From NCBI GenBank assembly GCA_021783855.1, contig JAJXTL010000031.1, positions 1 to 25,477 on the forward strand: 25,477 bases of DNA, read 5' to 3'. Each line of letters begins with the position of its first letter. Position 1 is the stretch's first letter. Under the pieces are notes generated by a model. The model was not told the origin of the DNA, did no database searches, and saw only the letters and a list, made by a program, of their open reading frames with translations. Positions 7,846 through 15,909 of this stretch are shown in pieces. The stretch comes from Pseudomonadota bacterium. GTDB taxonomy: Bacteria; Pseudomonadota; Gammaproteobacteria; Burkholderiales; Gallionellaceae. Position numbers and translations under genes: made by a program.

Positions 7846-9111
7846 ATGGATATGGAAAATATCAATGAATACATGAAGGGGGTCGGGCAAGCTGCCCGCG
7901 CAGCCTCCCGCATCATGGCACAAGCCGACACGGCATCGAAGAATCGCGCGCTGACCGAAATTGCCACCGCATTGCAGAATCAGTCTGCCCTGCTGCTGGC
8001 AGCCAATGCCAAAGATGTCGCCGCTGCGCGCGTCAACGGCCTGGATGAGGCATCGGTAGACCGCCTGACGCTTAACCCGAAAACCATACGATCCATGGCG
8101 GAGGGTCTGCTGCAGATTGCGCAACTGCCCGACCTGATAGGCGGCATCAGCGATCTTAATTTCCGTCCCTCCGGCATACAGGTCGGCAAGATGCGCGTGC
8201 CGCTGGGCGTGATCGGCATCATCTACGAGTCGCGCCCCAATGTCACGGCGGACGCGGCAGGGCTTTGCCTGAAATCCGGCAACGCGGCCATTCTGCGCGG
8301 CGGGTCGGAAGCCATCCATTCCAATCAAGCCATCGCCGCCTGTGTGCATGCAGGATTAAAAGCCGCCGGTTTGCCCGAGACTGCCGTACAGGTGATCGCC
8401 ACCACGGATCGCGCGGCGGTGGGCGAACTCATCACCATGAAGGAATATGTGGATGTGATCGTGCCGCGCGGCGGCAAGAGCCTGATCGCACGCATCACAG
8501 ATGAAGCCACGGTACCTGTCATCAAACATCTGGACGGGATCTGTCATGTGTACATCGACACGGAAGCCGATCCGGAAAAAGCCATCCGCATCGCCGACAA
8601 CGCCAAGACGCATCGCTACGGGGTTTGCAATGCGATGGAAACGCTGCTGGTGGCTGAAAGTATAGCTTCTGCCGTGCTGCCGCCGCTGTGCAAAATATTT
8701 CTCTCCAAAGGCGTGGAACTGCGCGGCGATGCCGCTGCCTGCGCGCTCGCAGCTGAAATGACGCCGGCAACGGAGGAAGACTGGCGCACTGAATATCTCG
8801 CGCCGATTTTGAGTGTGCGCATCGTAGCTAACCTTGACGAAGCCATCGCTCACATCAACACCTACAGTTCGCAGCACACAGACTCCATCGTCACGGAAAA
8901 TTACTCCAAGGCGATGCGCTTTCTGCGCGAAGTGGATTCCAGTTCGGTGATGGTAAATGCCTCGACGCGTTTTGCCGATGGCTTCGAATACGGGCTGGGC
9001 GCAGAAATCGGTATTTCCACCGATAAGATACATGCGCGCGGGCCGGTAGGCCTGGAGGGACTGACCTCGCAAAAATACATCGTATTAGGCAGCGGACAGA
9101 TAAGAATTTAG
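7846..9111 (+). CDS. proA: Glutamate-5-semialdehyde dehydrogenase (gamma-glutamyl phosphate reductase)
   Basis: Second step of proline synthesis: NADPH-dependent reduction of gamma-glutamyl phosphate to glutamate semialdehyde in the cytosol. The 421 aa are the normal length. The catalytic Cys261 is in [14 protein letters not shown]. Other signatures are [33 protein letters not shown] and [12 protein letters not shown] 7846 is one base past a palindromic repeat; ATG 7852 ([10 protein letters not shown]) is an equally good or better start. The only Shine-Dalgarno-like bases (CGGGAA) are inside the repeat. proB is not adjacent. The body of the gene shows no sign of damage. Confidence 0.96.
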   Translation: MDMENINEYMKGVGQAARAASRIMAQADTASKNRALTEIATALQNQSALLLAANAKDVAAARVNGLDEASVDRLTLNPKTIRSMAEGLLQIAQLPDLIGGISDLNFRPSGIQVGKMRVPLGVIGIIYESRPNVTADAAGLCLKSGNAAILRGGSEAIHSNQAIAACVHAGLKAAGLPETAVQVIATTDRAAVGELITMKEYVDVIVPRGGKSLIARITDEATVPVIKHLDGICHVYIDTEADPEKAIRIADNAKTHRYGVCNAMETLLVAESIASAVLPPLCKIFLSKGVELRGDAAACALAAEMTPATEEDWRTEYLAPILSVRIVANLDEAIAHINTYSSQHTDSIVTENYSKAMRFLREVDSSSVMVNASTRFADGFEYGLGAEIGISTDKIHARGPVGLEGLTSQKYIVLGSGQIRI

Positions 9112-9184
9112 GCCATCATTGGTAGAACAACTGATAGAACAACTCAATTCTGGCTAAGGGCTAAAGCCCAAGCCATCATTGATA

Positions 9185-9233
9185 GCCATTCGACTAAGCC
9201 AGCAAGCTGGCTAGTCGCTGGTTATCCCGCGAA
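9185..9233 (+). repeat. 49-base dispersed repeat, copy 1
   Basis: Starts GCCATTCGACTAAGCCAGC and contains the hairpin CCAGCAAGCTGG. It matches the reverse complement of 14645-14693 at 48 of 49 positions. Confidence 0.85.
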
Positions 9234-9305
9234 GGCGGTAATTCAGCGGCTTTATTTAAATGGATTCAAGGTTTTGTCCTCGCTTTGCGAGGATATATTA
9301 AATGA

Positions 9306-9333
9306 CTGGATTCCCGCTTTTGCGGGAATGACG
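9306..9333 (-). repeat. ATTCCCGCG-family palindromic repeat before lpdA
   Basis: CTGGATTCCCGC, a TTTT loop region, then GCGGGAATGACG, ending 16 bases before the lpdA start. The ribosome-binding site (GGAG, about 9341) lies just outside it. Confidence 0.85.
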
Positions 9334-9349
9334 TTCCAACGGAGAAAAT

Positions 9350-11131
9350 ATGAGTCAAACAATCGAAGTAAAAATACCGGACATCGGCGATTTCAAGGAT
9401 ATCGCCATCATCGAAATCGCGGTAAAGGCAGGCGACAAGGTGGAAAAGGAGCAATCGCTCATCACGCTGGAAACGGATAAGGCCGCCATGGAAGTCCCAA
9501 GTCCCTTTGCCGGCACCGTGAAAGAAATGAAAATCAAGGTCGGCGACAAGGTCTCGGAAGGATCAGTAATTCTGACGCTGGAAACACAGGATTCAGGATT
9601 GAGGATTGAGGATTCAGAAAAACCTGCTTCCACGTCTGCTCAATCCCCGATCCTCGATCCTCAATCCTCGGTTTCCGCCCAATCCTCAGTCCTCAATCCT
9701 CAATCTTCTGCCACTCAATCCTCGCTACATGCTGACGTCGTCGTACTGGGAGCAGGCCCCGGCGGCTATACTGCTGCATTTCGCGCGGCGGATCTTGGCA
9801 AACAGGTCGTGATGATCGAGAAGCACGCAAGTCTGGGCGGCGTATGTCTGAATGTAGGCTGCATCCCGTCCAAGGCATTGCTGCATGTCGCAAAAGTCAT
9901 CAGCGAGGCTGAAGAAGTCTCGCATCTCGGCGTGACTTTTGGCAAGCCCGCCATCGACATCGACAAAATCCGCACCTGGAAAGAAAGCGTCGTCAATAAG
10001 CTCACCGGCGGATTGGGGCAACTGGCCAAACAACGCAAAGTACAAGTCGTACAGGGCATCGCTAAATTCGCATCCAGCAATTCGATTTCGGTGCAAACGG
10101 CCGAAGGTGAAAAGATAATCAGCTTCGATCACGCCATCATCGCCGCCGGCTCCAGCGTGGCGCGCATCCCCGGCTTCCCCTATGAAGATGCGCGCATCAT
10201 CGATTCCACAGGCGCGTTGGCTTTAAAGGATATACCAAAGCGCCTGTTGATTCTGGGCGGCGGCATCATAGGCCTTGAAATGGCCACCGTTTACGATGCG
10301 CTGGGCTCGAAAATTTCCGTGGTCGAGCTGATGGATCAACTGATACCGGGCGCCGACAAGGATATGGTCAAACCCTTGCACAGCCGCATCGCAAAACGCT
10401 ACGAGGCGATTTATCTTAAAACCAAAGTCACCAAAATCGAGTCGCTGCCGGAGGGCTTGCTTGTCACTTTCGAAGGCGAACAGGCGCCCGAGCCGCAACT
10501 GTACGACCGCGTGCTGATGGCGGTGGGCCGTCGTCCGAACGGACGCGAGATAAACGCGGAAGCGGCAGGTCTGATCGTCAATGAACGAGGCTTCATCCCG
10601 GTGGACAAACAGCAGCGCACCAACGTGCCGCACATCTATGCCATCGGCGACATCGTCGGCGACCCGATGCTCGCGCACAAGGCGGTGCACGAAGGCAAGG
10701 TTGCGGCAGAGAACATCGCCGGTCACAAGGCGTTTTTTGAGCCGCTGACCATCCCGTCCGTCGCCTATACCGACCCGGAAATCGCATGGATGGGGCTGAC
10801 CGAGACACAGGCAAAAGCGCAGGGCATCGCATTTGAGAAAGGCGCATTCCCCTGGGCGGCATCGGGACGCGCACTCTCGATCGGCCGCGAGGAAGGCATG
10901 ACCAAGGTACTGCTCGATCCCAAGACGCGCCGCATACTGGGCGCCGGCATCGTCGGCGTGAATGCGGGAGAACTGATCGCCGAGGCCGTACTGGCGCTGG
11001 AGATGGGCGCGGACATGGAAGACATCGGTCTGACCATCCATCCGCACCCGACACTATCGGAGACGCTGTGTTTCGCTGCCGAGATGGCGGAAGGCACCAT
11101 CACCGACCTTTTGCCGCCAAGAAAAAGATAG
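9350..11131 (+). CDS. lpdA: Dihydrolipoyl dehydrogenase (E3) with N-terminal lipoyl domain
   Basis: FAD enzyme that reoxidises dihydrolipoyl groups of 2-oxoacid dehydrogenase complexes with NAD+; 593 aa. Residues 1-78 are a lipoyl domain with acceptor Lys44 in [10 protein letters not shown]. The E3 core begins about 128: FAD loop [14 protein letters not shown], redox cysteines Cys166 and Cys171 in [16 protein letters not shown] loop [11 protein letters not shown], and the His-Glu pair in [11 protein letters not shown]. This lipoyl-E3 fusion is known from betaproteobacterial pyruvate dehydrogenase. The linker (about 79-126) is unusual: it is encoded by 7-base tandem repeats and reads as [14 protein letters not shown] units instead of Ala/Pro. 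The aceE/aceF genes that normally precede it are absent; proA lies upstream behind repeats. The start is supported by ACGGAG. Confidence 0.95.
   Translation: MSQTIEVKIPDIGDFKDIAIIEIAVKAGDKVEKEQSLITLETDKAAMEVPSPFAGTVKEMKIKVGDKVSEGSVILTLETQDSGLRIEDSEKPASTSAQSPILDPQSSVSAQSSVLNPQSSATQSSLHADVVVLGAGPGGYTAAFRAADLGKQVVMIEKHASLGGVCLNVGCIPSKALLHVAKVISEAEEVSHLGVTFGKPAIDIDKIRTWKESVVNKLTGGLGQLAKQRKVQVVQGIAKFASSNSISVQTAEGEKIISFDHAIIAAGSSVARIPGFPYEDARIIDSTGALALKDIPKRLLILGGGIIGLEMATVYDALGSKISVVELMDQLIPGADKDMVKPLHSRIAKRYEAIYLKTKVTKIESLPEGLLVTFEGEQAPEPQLYDRVLMAVGRRPNGREINAEAAGLIVNERGFIPVDKQQRTNVPHIYAIGDIVGDPMLAHKAVHEGKVAAENIAGHKAFFEPLTIPSVAYTDPEIAWMGLTETQAKAQGIAFEKGAFPWAASGRALSIGREEGMTKVLLDPKTRRILGAGIVGVNAGELIAEAVLALEMGADMEDIGLTIHPHPTLSETLCFAAEMAEGTITDLLPPRKR
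9588..9725 (+). repeat. Heptanucleotide repeat arrays inside the lpdA linker
   Basis: Four AGGATTG-type units (9588-9617) are followed by about nine CAATCCT-type units in the opposite sense (9641-9725), so the two arms could fold on each other. The insert is in frame. In the forward arm two units carry C in place of G (GATTCA), which turns would-be TGA codons into TCA. Confidence 0.85.
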
Positions 11132-11135
11132 GATT

Positions 11136-11252
11136 GAGACCGCAATGCCGCAGGGGCATTCCCACGGAGCAACGGAGTTAAATCTCCTGCTCCTGAATGA
11201 AGGGTCTTCCCCGCACAACTAAGGGGCTAAGCCCCAAGTTGTTGCGTGAAGG
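11136..11252 (+). repeat. 117-base structured repeat, copy A, directly after lpdA
   Basis: 115 of 117 positions match the reverse complement of 18507-18623. It starts five bases after the lpdA stop (TAG, then GATTG). It contains a long hairpin: CAACT, GGGGC, a TAA loop, GCCCC, AAGTTG. One of the two differences falls in that loop. It is flanked by GGATTGAGG units. Confidence 0.9.
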
Positions 11253-11300
11253 ATTGAGGATTAATGAGGCAGTTTACAACACTACAAGTCCGGGGTTTAT

Positions 11301-12071
11301 ATGAAGCTTCATAATTTATCTTTCGTTTTTCTCGCTCTGCTCGCCACATCCGCCCAGGCATTCGATCTGGGTGGATTCAGGAATCAGCTGGGCAACCTGG
11401 GCAGAGCAGGCGCGCAAAACATGACACCCGCCAACACTGCCAATCCGTCCGCGCTATCGACTTTCAGCAACAAGGATCAGGTAGGCAGCCTGAAGCAGGC
11501 GCTGACCCAGGGCGCGGAAACCGCCGTGGCAAGTCTGGCGCGCGAAAACGGTTTTCTCGGCAATGACAAGGTGCGCATCCCTTTGCCGGACAGCCTGCAA
11601 AAAGCCGCCGGTCTGATGCGGAGTGTCGGCATGGGAAAATATGCCGACGACCTGACAACTTCGATGAACCGCGCAGCTGAGGCCGCCGTGCCGGAGGCCA
11701 AAACGCTGCTGGTCGCTGCGGTGAAAAACATGAGCGTGTCGGATGCCAGGAATATTTTGCTGGGAGATAACGATGCGGCCACGCAATACTTCCGCAAAAA
11801 CACCGAGACGGCGTTGTCGGCAAAATTCAAACCCATCGTGGTAACAGCCATGCAGAAGGTAAAACTGGCTGAACAATACGACCAGTTCGCAGGCCGTGGC
11901 GTGGCGCTGGGCATGGTAGATCAAAAGGACGCCAATCTGGAAGACTACATCACCCGAAAAGCCATGGATGGACTGTTCTTGATGATGGCTGAACAGGAAA
12001 AGGCCATACGCGCCAACCCCATGCAGGCTGCCGGATCTTTGGCACAAAAAGTGTTTTCGGCGATCAAATAG
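11301..12071 (+). CDS. Exported DUF4197 protein
   Basis: 256 aa with a signal peptide (MKLHNLSFVFLALLATSAQA, probable cut before FDLGG). The mature part has the features of the DUF4197 family as I recall it: repeated helical segments, with GSLKQALTQGAETAVASLARENGFLGNDKVRIPLPDSL-type wording near residues 60-105 and VSDARNILLGDNDAATQYFRKNT in the middle. It is presumably periplasmic. The function of the family is not known to me. The gap to lpdA is filled by the 117-base repeat. The ribosome-binding site is poor (CGGGG, about 8 bases upstream). Confidence 0.8.
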   Translation: MKLHNLSFVFLALLATSAQAFDLGGFRNQLGNLGRAGAQNMTPANTANPSALSTFSNKDQVGSLKQALTQGAETAVASLARENGFLGNDKVRIPLPDSLQKAAGLMRSVGMGKYADDLTTSMNRAAEAAVPEAKTLLVAAVKNMSVSDARNILLGDNDAATQYFRKNTETALSAKFKPIVVTAMQKVKLAEQYDQFAGRGVALGMVDQKDANLEDYITRKAMDGLFLMMAEQEKAIRANPMQAAGSLAQKVFSAIK

Positions 12072-12078
12072 CCACCTT

Positions 12079-12184
12079 GTTCCCACGCGCTGCGTGGGAA
12101 CATAACAGCAGCGCGCCGCGCCAGAATAACGCTCCCACGCAGCGCGTGGGAGCGAGAGATAATACAGCGCGTGGGAGCGAGAGA
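12079..12184. repeat. CCCACGC palindrome cluster between DUF4197 and yqaA-like genes
   Basis: Two perfect 23-base palindromes, 12079-12101 (GTTCCCACGC, GCT loop) and 12131-12153 (GCTCCCACGC, AGC loop), are followed by a half copy. The 20 bases at 12140-12159 are repeated exactly at 12165-12184. The last half copy probably supplies the GGGAG that serves the next gene. The first palindrome could also act as an mRNA 3' end, but it has no T-run. Confidence 0.85.
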
Positions 12185-12191
12185 AATTTGT

Positions 12192-12593
12192 ATGACCGAA
12201 ACCGCCAGCCTCTATTCACTGTTCGCCAGCAGCTTCCTTGCCGCCACTTTGTTGCCCGGCGGCTCCGAGGCAGTACTGTTCGCCGTAATAAAAAAATACC
12301 CTGATACGCTGTGGTTGTCGCTCGGCGTCGCAACGTTAGGCAACACGATGGGCGGCATGGTCAGCTTCGGCATGGGATGGTTGCTGCCACAGACCCAACA
12401 ACTCAAACATGTGGAAAAGCTGCGTCGCTATGGCACTCCGGCATTGCTGTTCGCCTGGGCACCGCTGATCGGCGATGCGCTGTGTCTGGCCGCCGGGTGG
12501 TTGCGCCTGAACTGGTGGCAAGCCGCACTGTTCATGGCACTGGGGAAATTCTCACGCTACTGGATCATTGCAATCGCATCGACCAACTTGTAA
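12192..12593 (+). CDS. YqaA-type small membrane protein (VTT/SNARE-associated family)
   Basis: 133 aa starting MTETASLYSLFASSFLAATL. It has a short N-terminal amphipathic/transmembrane stretch, then LPGGSEAVLFAVI, GVATLGNTMGGMVSFGMGWL (Gly-rich helix), RRYGTPALLFAWAPLIGDALCLAAGWLR and a final helix LFMALGKFSRYWIIAIA. The order and the GDALC/GNT(M/L)G motifs fit the YqaA branch of the DedA-related proteins. The frame is open from a GTG at 12171, but that lies in a repeat and would add only seven residues; ATG 12192 is preferred. The exact role of this branch is unclear (membrane transport or lipid handling by analogy). Confidence 0.82.
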   Translation: MTETASLYSLFASSFLAATLLPGGSEAVLFAVIKKYPDTLWLSLGVATLGNTMGGMVSFGMGWLLPQTQQLKHVEKLRRYGTPALLFAWAPLIGDALCLAAGWLRLNWWQAALFMALGKFSRYWIIAIASTNL

Positions 12594-12793
12594 GCCCCAA
12601 CAAACTGAAAAAACTCAAGCCGTCAGCCGACCGGATGCGTTTTCATCCCAGCCGATTTTTATGAAGATGCTGATAAATTAGCGTTTCCTTAAATATCTTT
12701 GAACTTTTCTGAATACTCCAACTCTTAATGCCAGTTGCCTTTGCTCAGGTTTTGCCTGACTGGCTGTTATTTTTGATGCATTGAGGATATTTT

Positions 12794-13063
12794 ATGAATA
12801 AGAGTTATTTCATCGCTGCAGGCATCATCTCGGCGTTTATTGCGTTGCCTGCAATAGCCGGTCCTGACTGGCAAGTCATCCATGATGCCGAACATCAGGC
12901 GGCATCGCAGGAAGCGCAAAACGGCGCAAATCAAACGGTAGTATTGCCGCTCGATCACGGCCCTCGCGCACTCTCGACGCCCTGGCTGAACAAGGAAGAA
13001 AGATTGAATGAGCAAAACACGACAATCAAACTTTCTGCGCATCACGGCCCGACACACGGCTAA
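12794..13063 (+). CDS. Small exported protein of unknown function
   Basis: 89 aa with a convincing signal peptide (MNKSYFIAAGIISAFIALPAIA, cut before GPDW) and a good ribosome-binding site (TTGAGGA, 7-8 bases upstream of ATG). The mature part of about 67 residues is hydrophilic and rich in His, Asn and Gln (IHDAEHQAASQEAQNGANQ, then LDHGPRALSTPW and HHGPTHG at the end). I do not recognise the family. The two HGP motifs and C-terminal His residues would allow metal binding, but this is speculation. A 200-base AT-rich leader lies upstream without visible repeats. Confidence 0.65.
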   Translation: MNKSYFIAAGIISAFIALPAIAGPDWQVIHDAEHQAASQEAQNGANQTVVLPLDHGPRALSTPWLNKEERLNEQNTTIKLSAHHGPTHG

Positions 13064-13075
13064 AACCAGGTTACG

Positions 13076-13118
13076 GTAAATCGTAAGTGGTGAGTAATAA
13101 CCCCCACTTACGATTTAC
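13076..13118. terminator. Long hairpin between convergent genes, possible transcript end
   Basis: Perfect 15-base stem (GTAAATCGTAAGTGG against 13104-13118) with a 13-base loop, 13 bases past the small-protein stop and just beyond the aminopeptidase stop. There is no proper T-run, so it may be a repeat-derived palindrome rather than a classic terminator. Confidence 0.45.
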
Positions 13119-13124
13119 GAGTGA

Positions 13125-14570
13125 CTACTCTCCACTCACCATTTGCAGTCCCCACGCCACACCGAAGCCCGTCACATCGGTAGCAACGCCGCCCAGACCA
13201 TCCTCGCAGCGACTGGCAGACAGATCGACATGCAGCCAGGACGTATCGTGCTCGACAAAGCGTTTCAGAAAGCGCGTCGCCAGAATATGGTCGGCATCCC
13301 CCTCCAGCGAGCATTGCTTGATATCCGCAAAATCAGACTCCAGCTCCTCCTCATAGTCCTCATCCATCGGAAACGCACACAGACGTTCGCCCGTCAGCTG
13401 CCCCGCATTGACCGCACGCGCGAGCAGTTCATCGCGGTTACCCAGCACGCCCGAATAACGATGGCCCAGCGCCTCTTCCATGCTGCCGGTGAGCGTGGCA
13501 AAGTCGATCATCAAATCAGGCTTTTCGCGGGACGCCAGCGTTAACGTATCGGCCAGCACCATACGACCTTCCGCATCGGTGTGTATGATTTCGATCGTCG
13601 TGCCGTTGAGCGCCTTGACGATATCATTCTGCTTGTAAGCTTTCGGACTGATATGGTTCTGCGCGATCGCCAGCCAGCAGTCGATGTTGACCGGCAGCTT
13701 TTGCAGCGTTGCGCCCAGCAGGATGCCCAGCGCCACCGCCGACCCGTTCATGTCCTCGTGCATGTTATGCATGTAGCGCGAGGGTTTCAGGTTATGTCCG
13801 CCGGTATCGAAGCAGATGCCCTTGCCGACCAGCGCCACGGTTTTCTTTGCCTTCGGGTGCTGATAGGTGAGATGCACGATCGCCGCATCATCGTCTTCGC
13901 TGCCCTGCGCCACCGCCACAAAGGCGCCCGCCCCCATCTTGCGCAGCTCCTTCATGTCGAATTCGGCATATGCCCAGCCATGCGTCTGCGCAAGTTTCTG
14001 TATGCGCTTACGATACAGCGCGGGCGTCAGCTCGTTCGGCGGCAATACCGTGAGGCTGCGGCACAACAGATTGCCTTCCGCCTGCGCCTTAATGGCAGCA
14101 AATAATTTTTCGCCCTGCACGCCATACAGCGCGATATTTTTCAGCGGTTTGTTCTCATCTTTCTTCTTGTGCACCGGCAAAAGCGCACCGTTCACCCAGG
14201 CCACATACACCGCCAGTTCCGCCGAGCGCCGCCTTTGCGCCTCGTCACCCAGCACAGCGATCGCGATATCCTTGGGGTGCTCGTCCTGCAGCAAGTGCAG
14301 TGCTTCGCGCAGCTTAACCTGCAAATCAAAAGTGCTTTTTTCAAAATCGAGCATGACCCAGGCGATCAGGCTGCCGTCCGGACTCGTTGCAGCAAGCGGC
14401 GTTTTCGCAAGCTCGGATACTTTCATGTCGCGCCGCGACAGCACGGCCTTGAGCAGACCGGCATGCGGCATGTCTGCCGGCAGCGTCTTAGCCTTGGGGC
14501 AGATCACCAGCAGATACGACACAATCAGATTGTTTGGCAGGGCCGGTAAAACGGTGAGCTGTGCTAACAT
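13125..14570 (-). CDS. M17-family leucyl aminopeptidase
   Basis: Cytosolic di-metal aminopeptidase, 481 aa, near the normal 480-500. The metal ligands can be placed: Lys250 and Asp255 in VGKGICFDTGG, Asp273 in HEDMNG, Asp332 and Glu334 in HTDAEGR, with Arg336 and Lys262 as catalytic helpers. The wording differs from PepA: GGHNLKP for GGISLKP, MHEDMNG for MK.DM.G, and HTDAEGR for NTDAEGR. So it belongs to a side branch rather than PepA proper. The N-terminal half (about 1-165) is the poorly conserved regulatory domain. GAGG precedes the ATG at 14570. The last residues (MVSGE) come from a GTGAGTGGAGAG repeat-like stretch. Confidence 0.88.
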   Translation of the reverse strand: MLAQLTVLPALPNNLIVSYLLVICPKAKTLPADMPHAGLLKAVLSRRDMKVSELAKTPLAATSPDGSLIAWVMLDFEKSTFDLQVKLREALHLLQDEHPKDIAIAVLGDEAQRRRSAELAVYVAWVNGALLPVHKKKDENKPLKNIALYGVQGEKLFAAIKAQAEGNLLCRSLTVLPPNELTPALYRKRIQKLAQTHGWAYAEFDMKELRKMGAGAFVAVAQGSEDDDAAIVHLTYQHPKAKKTVALVGKGICFDTGGHNLKPSRYMHNMHEDMNGSAVALGILLGATLQKLPVNIDCWLAIAQNHISPKAYKQNDIVKALNGTTIEIIHTDAEGRMVLADTLTLASREKPDLMIDFATLTGSMEEALGHRYSGVLGNRDELLARAVNAGQLTGERLCAFPMDEDYEEELESDFADIKQCSLEGDADHILATRFLKRFVEHDTSWLHVDLSASRCEDGLGGVATDVTGFGVAWGLQMVSGE

Positions 14571-14631
14571 TACGTCCTCTTAAATTAACTTATCATCTCG
14601 GATTCTTCCCTGAACCCAGCAATTCTAACGA

Positions 14632-14693
14632 CTGGATTTCCTCTTTCGCGGGATAACCAGCGACTTGCCAGCTTGCTGGCTTAGTCGAATGGC
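14632..14693 (-). repeat. 49-base dispersed repeat, copy 2, with a degenerate ATTCCCGCG end
   Basis: 14645-14693 is the inverted partner of 9185-9233 (48 of 49). It is joined to a decayed ATTCCCGCG palindrome (14632-14659), as copy 1 is, so the two families probably move or duplicate together. Confidence 0.8.
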
Positions 14694-14744
14694 TAGTTGT
14701 TTTACCAATGACGATTTTATAGAGTCGCGATTATACGGGCCACC

Positions 14745-15539
14745 ATGCAAACTTATCTCAATCTTATGCAGCATGTGCTGGAACATGGCACAAAAAAATC
14801 GGATCGTACCGGCACCGGTACAATCAGCGTATTCGGCTACCAGATGCGCTTCGACCTCTCGCAAGGTTTCCCGCTGGTCACCACCAAGAAGTGCCACATG
14901 AAATCCATCATCCATGAATTGCTGTGGTTCTTGCAGGGCGATACCAATATCCGTTACCTCAAAGAAAATGGCGTCAAAATCTGGGATGAATGGGCGGATG
15001 AAAACGGCGACCTGGGCCCCGTCTACGGCAAACAGTGGCGTTCGTGGGAAACGGTCGACGGACGGGTGATCGACCAGATCAGGATCGCCGTCGATCAGCT
15101 CAAAAACAATCCTGACTCGCGACGTATCATCGTTTCGGCCTGGAATGTCGGCGAACTGGACCAGATGGCGCTCGCGCCCTGCCACGCATTTTTTCAGTTT
15201 TACGTATCAGATGGCAAGCTGTCCTGCCAGCTCTACCAGCGCAGCGCCGATATTTTCCTGGGCGTGCCGTTCAATATCGCCTCCTACGCCCTGCTGACGA
15301 TGATGATGGCGCAGGTATGCGACCTTGAACCCGGCGACTTCGTGCACACCTTCGGCGATGCGCATCTGTACCTGAATCATCTGAAACAGACACAGTTGCA
15401 ACTGTCGCGCGCCCCTCATCCGCTGCCAATCATGAAAATCAACCCGGATGTTAAAGACATCTTCAGCTTCAAATTCGAAGATTTCACTCTCGAAGGCTAC
15501 GATCCGCATCCGGCCATTAAAGCGCCGGTGGCAGTATAA
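14745..15539 (+). CDS. thyA: Thymidylate synthase
   Basis: Makes dTMP from dUMP with methylene-tetrahydrofolate, producing the dihydrofolate that the next gene product recycles. It is 264 aa, the same length as the E. coli enzyme. The catalytic Cys146 is in [12 protein letters not shown]. Other signatures are [64 protein letters not shown] and [13 protein letters not shown]. It ends with the conserved IKAPVAV. The ribosome-binding site is weak. It is intact in every respect. Confidence 0.98.
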   Translation: MQTYLNLMQHVLEHGTKKSDRTGTGTISVFGYQMRFDLSQGFPLVTTKKCHMKSIIHELLWFLQGDTNIRYLKENGVKIWDEWADENGDLGPVYGKQWRSWETVDGRVIDQIRIAVDQLKNNPDSRRIIVSAWNVGELDQMALAPCHAFFQFYVSDGKLSCQLYQRSADIFLGVPFNIASYALLTMMMAQVCDLEPGDFVHTFGDAHLYLNHLKQTQLQLSRAPHPLPIMKINPDVKDIFSFKFEDFTLEGYDPHPAIKAPVAV

Positions 15540-15909
15540 AGTCAGGATTGAGGATTGAGGATTGAGGATTGAGGATTGAGGCGCGAGCGGGATGAAAATA
15601 GCGAACTGATTGTCCGCTAATGACGCTGAAACTGGCAACTGAGGCTTACAAAATCACCGCCCCCTTCCCGACAGGTGAGTCGCAGCTTCTACCCCCTCAA
15701 ACATTACCGAATGGCAGAGTCAGAAATAGACTGCCACCTATCTTAATCATTTGTTTATAATGCACGGTTCGCTGATGCAACGACCCGGATTCAAATTGCA
15801 TTGAGGTTAAATTTTCCCGGCGCTAGCTCAACATCTTTGGAAAAACAAACAAAACCAGCAAAATGCTCACCGGCCTCAAAAAATCTCTCACAGACCAACC
15901 TGAATCTCC
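15540..15909. other. Gene-free gap of 370 bases between thyA and folA
   Basis: Begins with five perfect AGGATTG tandem units (15544-15578). The rest is not repetitive. It contains TATAAT at about 15754, which could serve as a -10 box for folA, though no good -35 box stands 17 bases upstream. No gene is seen. Confidence 0.6.
15544..15581 (+). repeat. AGGATTG tandem array, five units
   Basis: Five identical 7-base units just after the thyA stop. A reverse-sense array of the same unit lies in the start of folA (about 15951-15984), so the two bracket the folA upstream region. Confidence 0.9.

Larger units (their letters stand above)
9112..9349. other. Gene-free spacer with at least four different repeats
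   Basis: Holds a tandem 12-base repeat (G.TAGAACAACT twice, 9119-9144), a hairpin with nested GGCT/GGGCT arms (9152-9174), the 49-base inverted-repeat copy (9185-9233), a degenerate ATTCCCGCG palindrome (about 9220-9246), a perfect TCCTCGC-TTT-GCGAGGA hairpin (9277-9293) and a good ATTCCCGCG copy (9306-9333). No gene is visible. Any promoter for lpdA would have to lie among these. Confidence 0.7.

Noticed and set aside
8356..9072. Long minus-strand open frame opposite proA
   Set aside because: The composition (Arg/His/Asp-rich) is typical of an antisense shadow of a GC-rich gene; no motif is seen.
10223..11047. 274-codon minus-strand frame opposite lpdA
   Set aside because: It lies wholly within the E3 core and has no family features or ribosome-binding site.
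15544..15581. Short regular direct repeats that could suggest a CRISPR array
   Set aside because: The units are 7 bases with no spacers, and there are no cas genes; this is a tandem microsatellite-like array.
15740..15800. Possible tRNA or small RNA upstream of folA
   Set aside because: A GATTCAAAT-like stretch is present, but no cloverleaf arms or acceptor stem can be formed.
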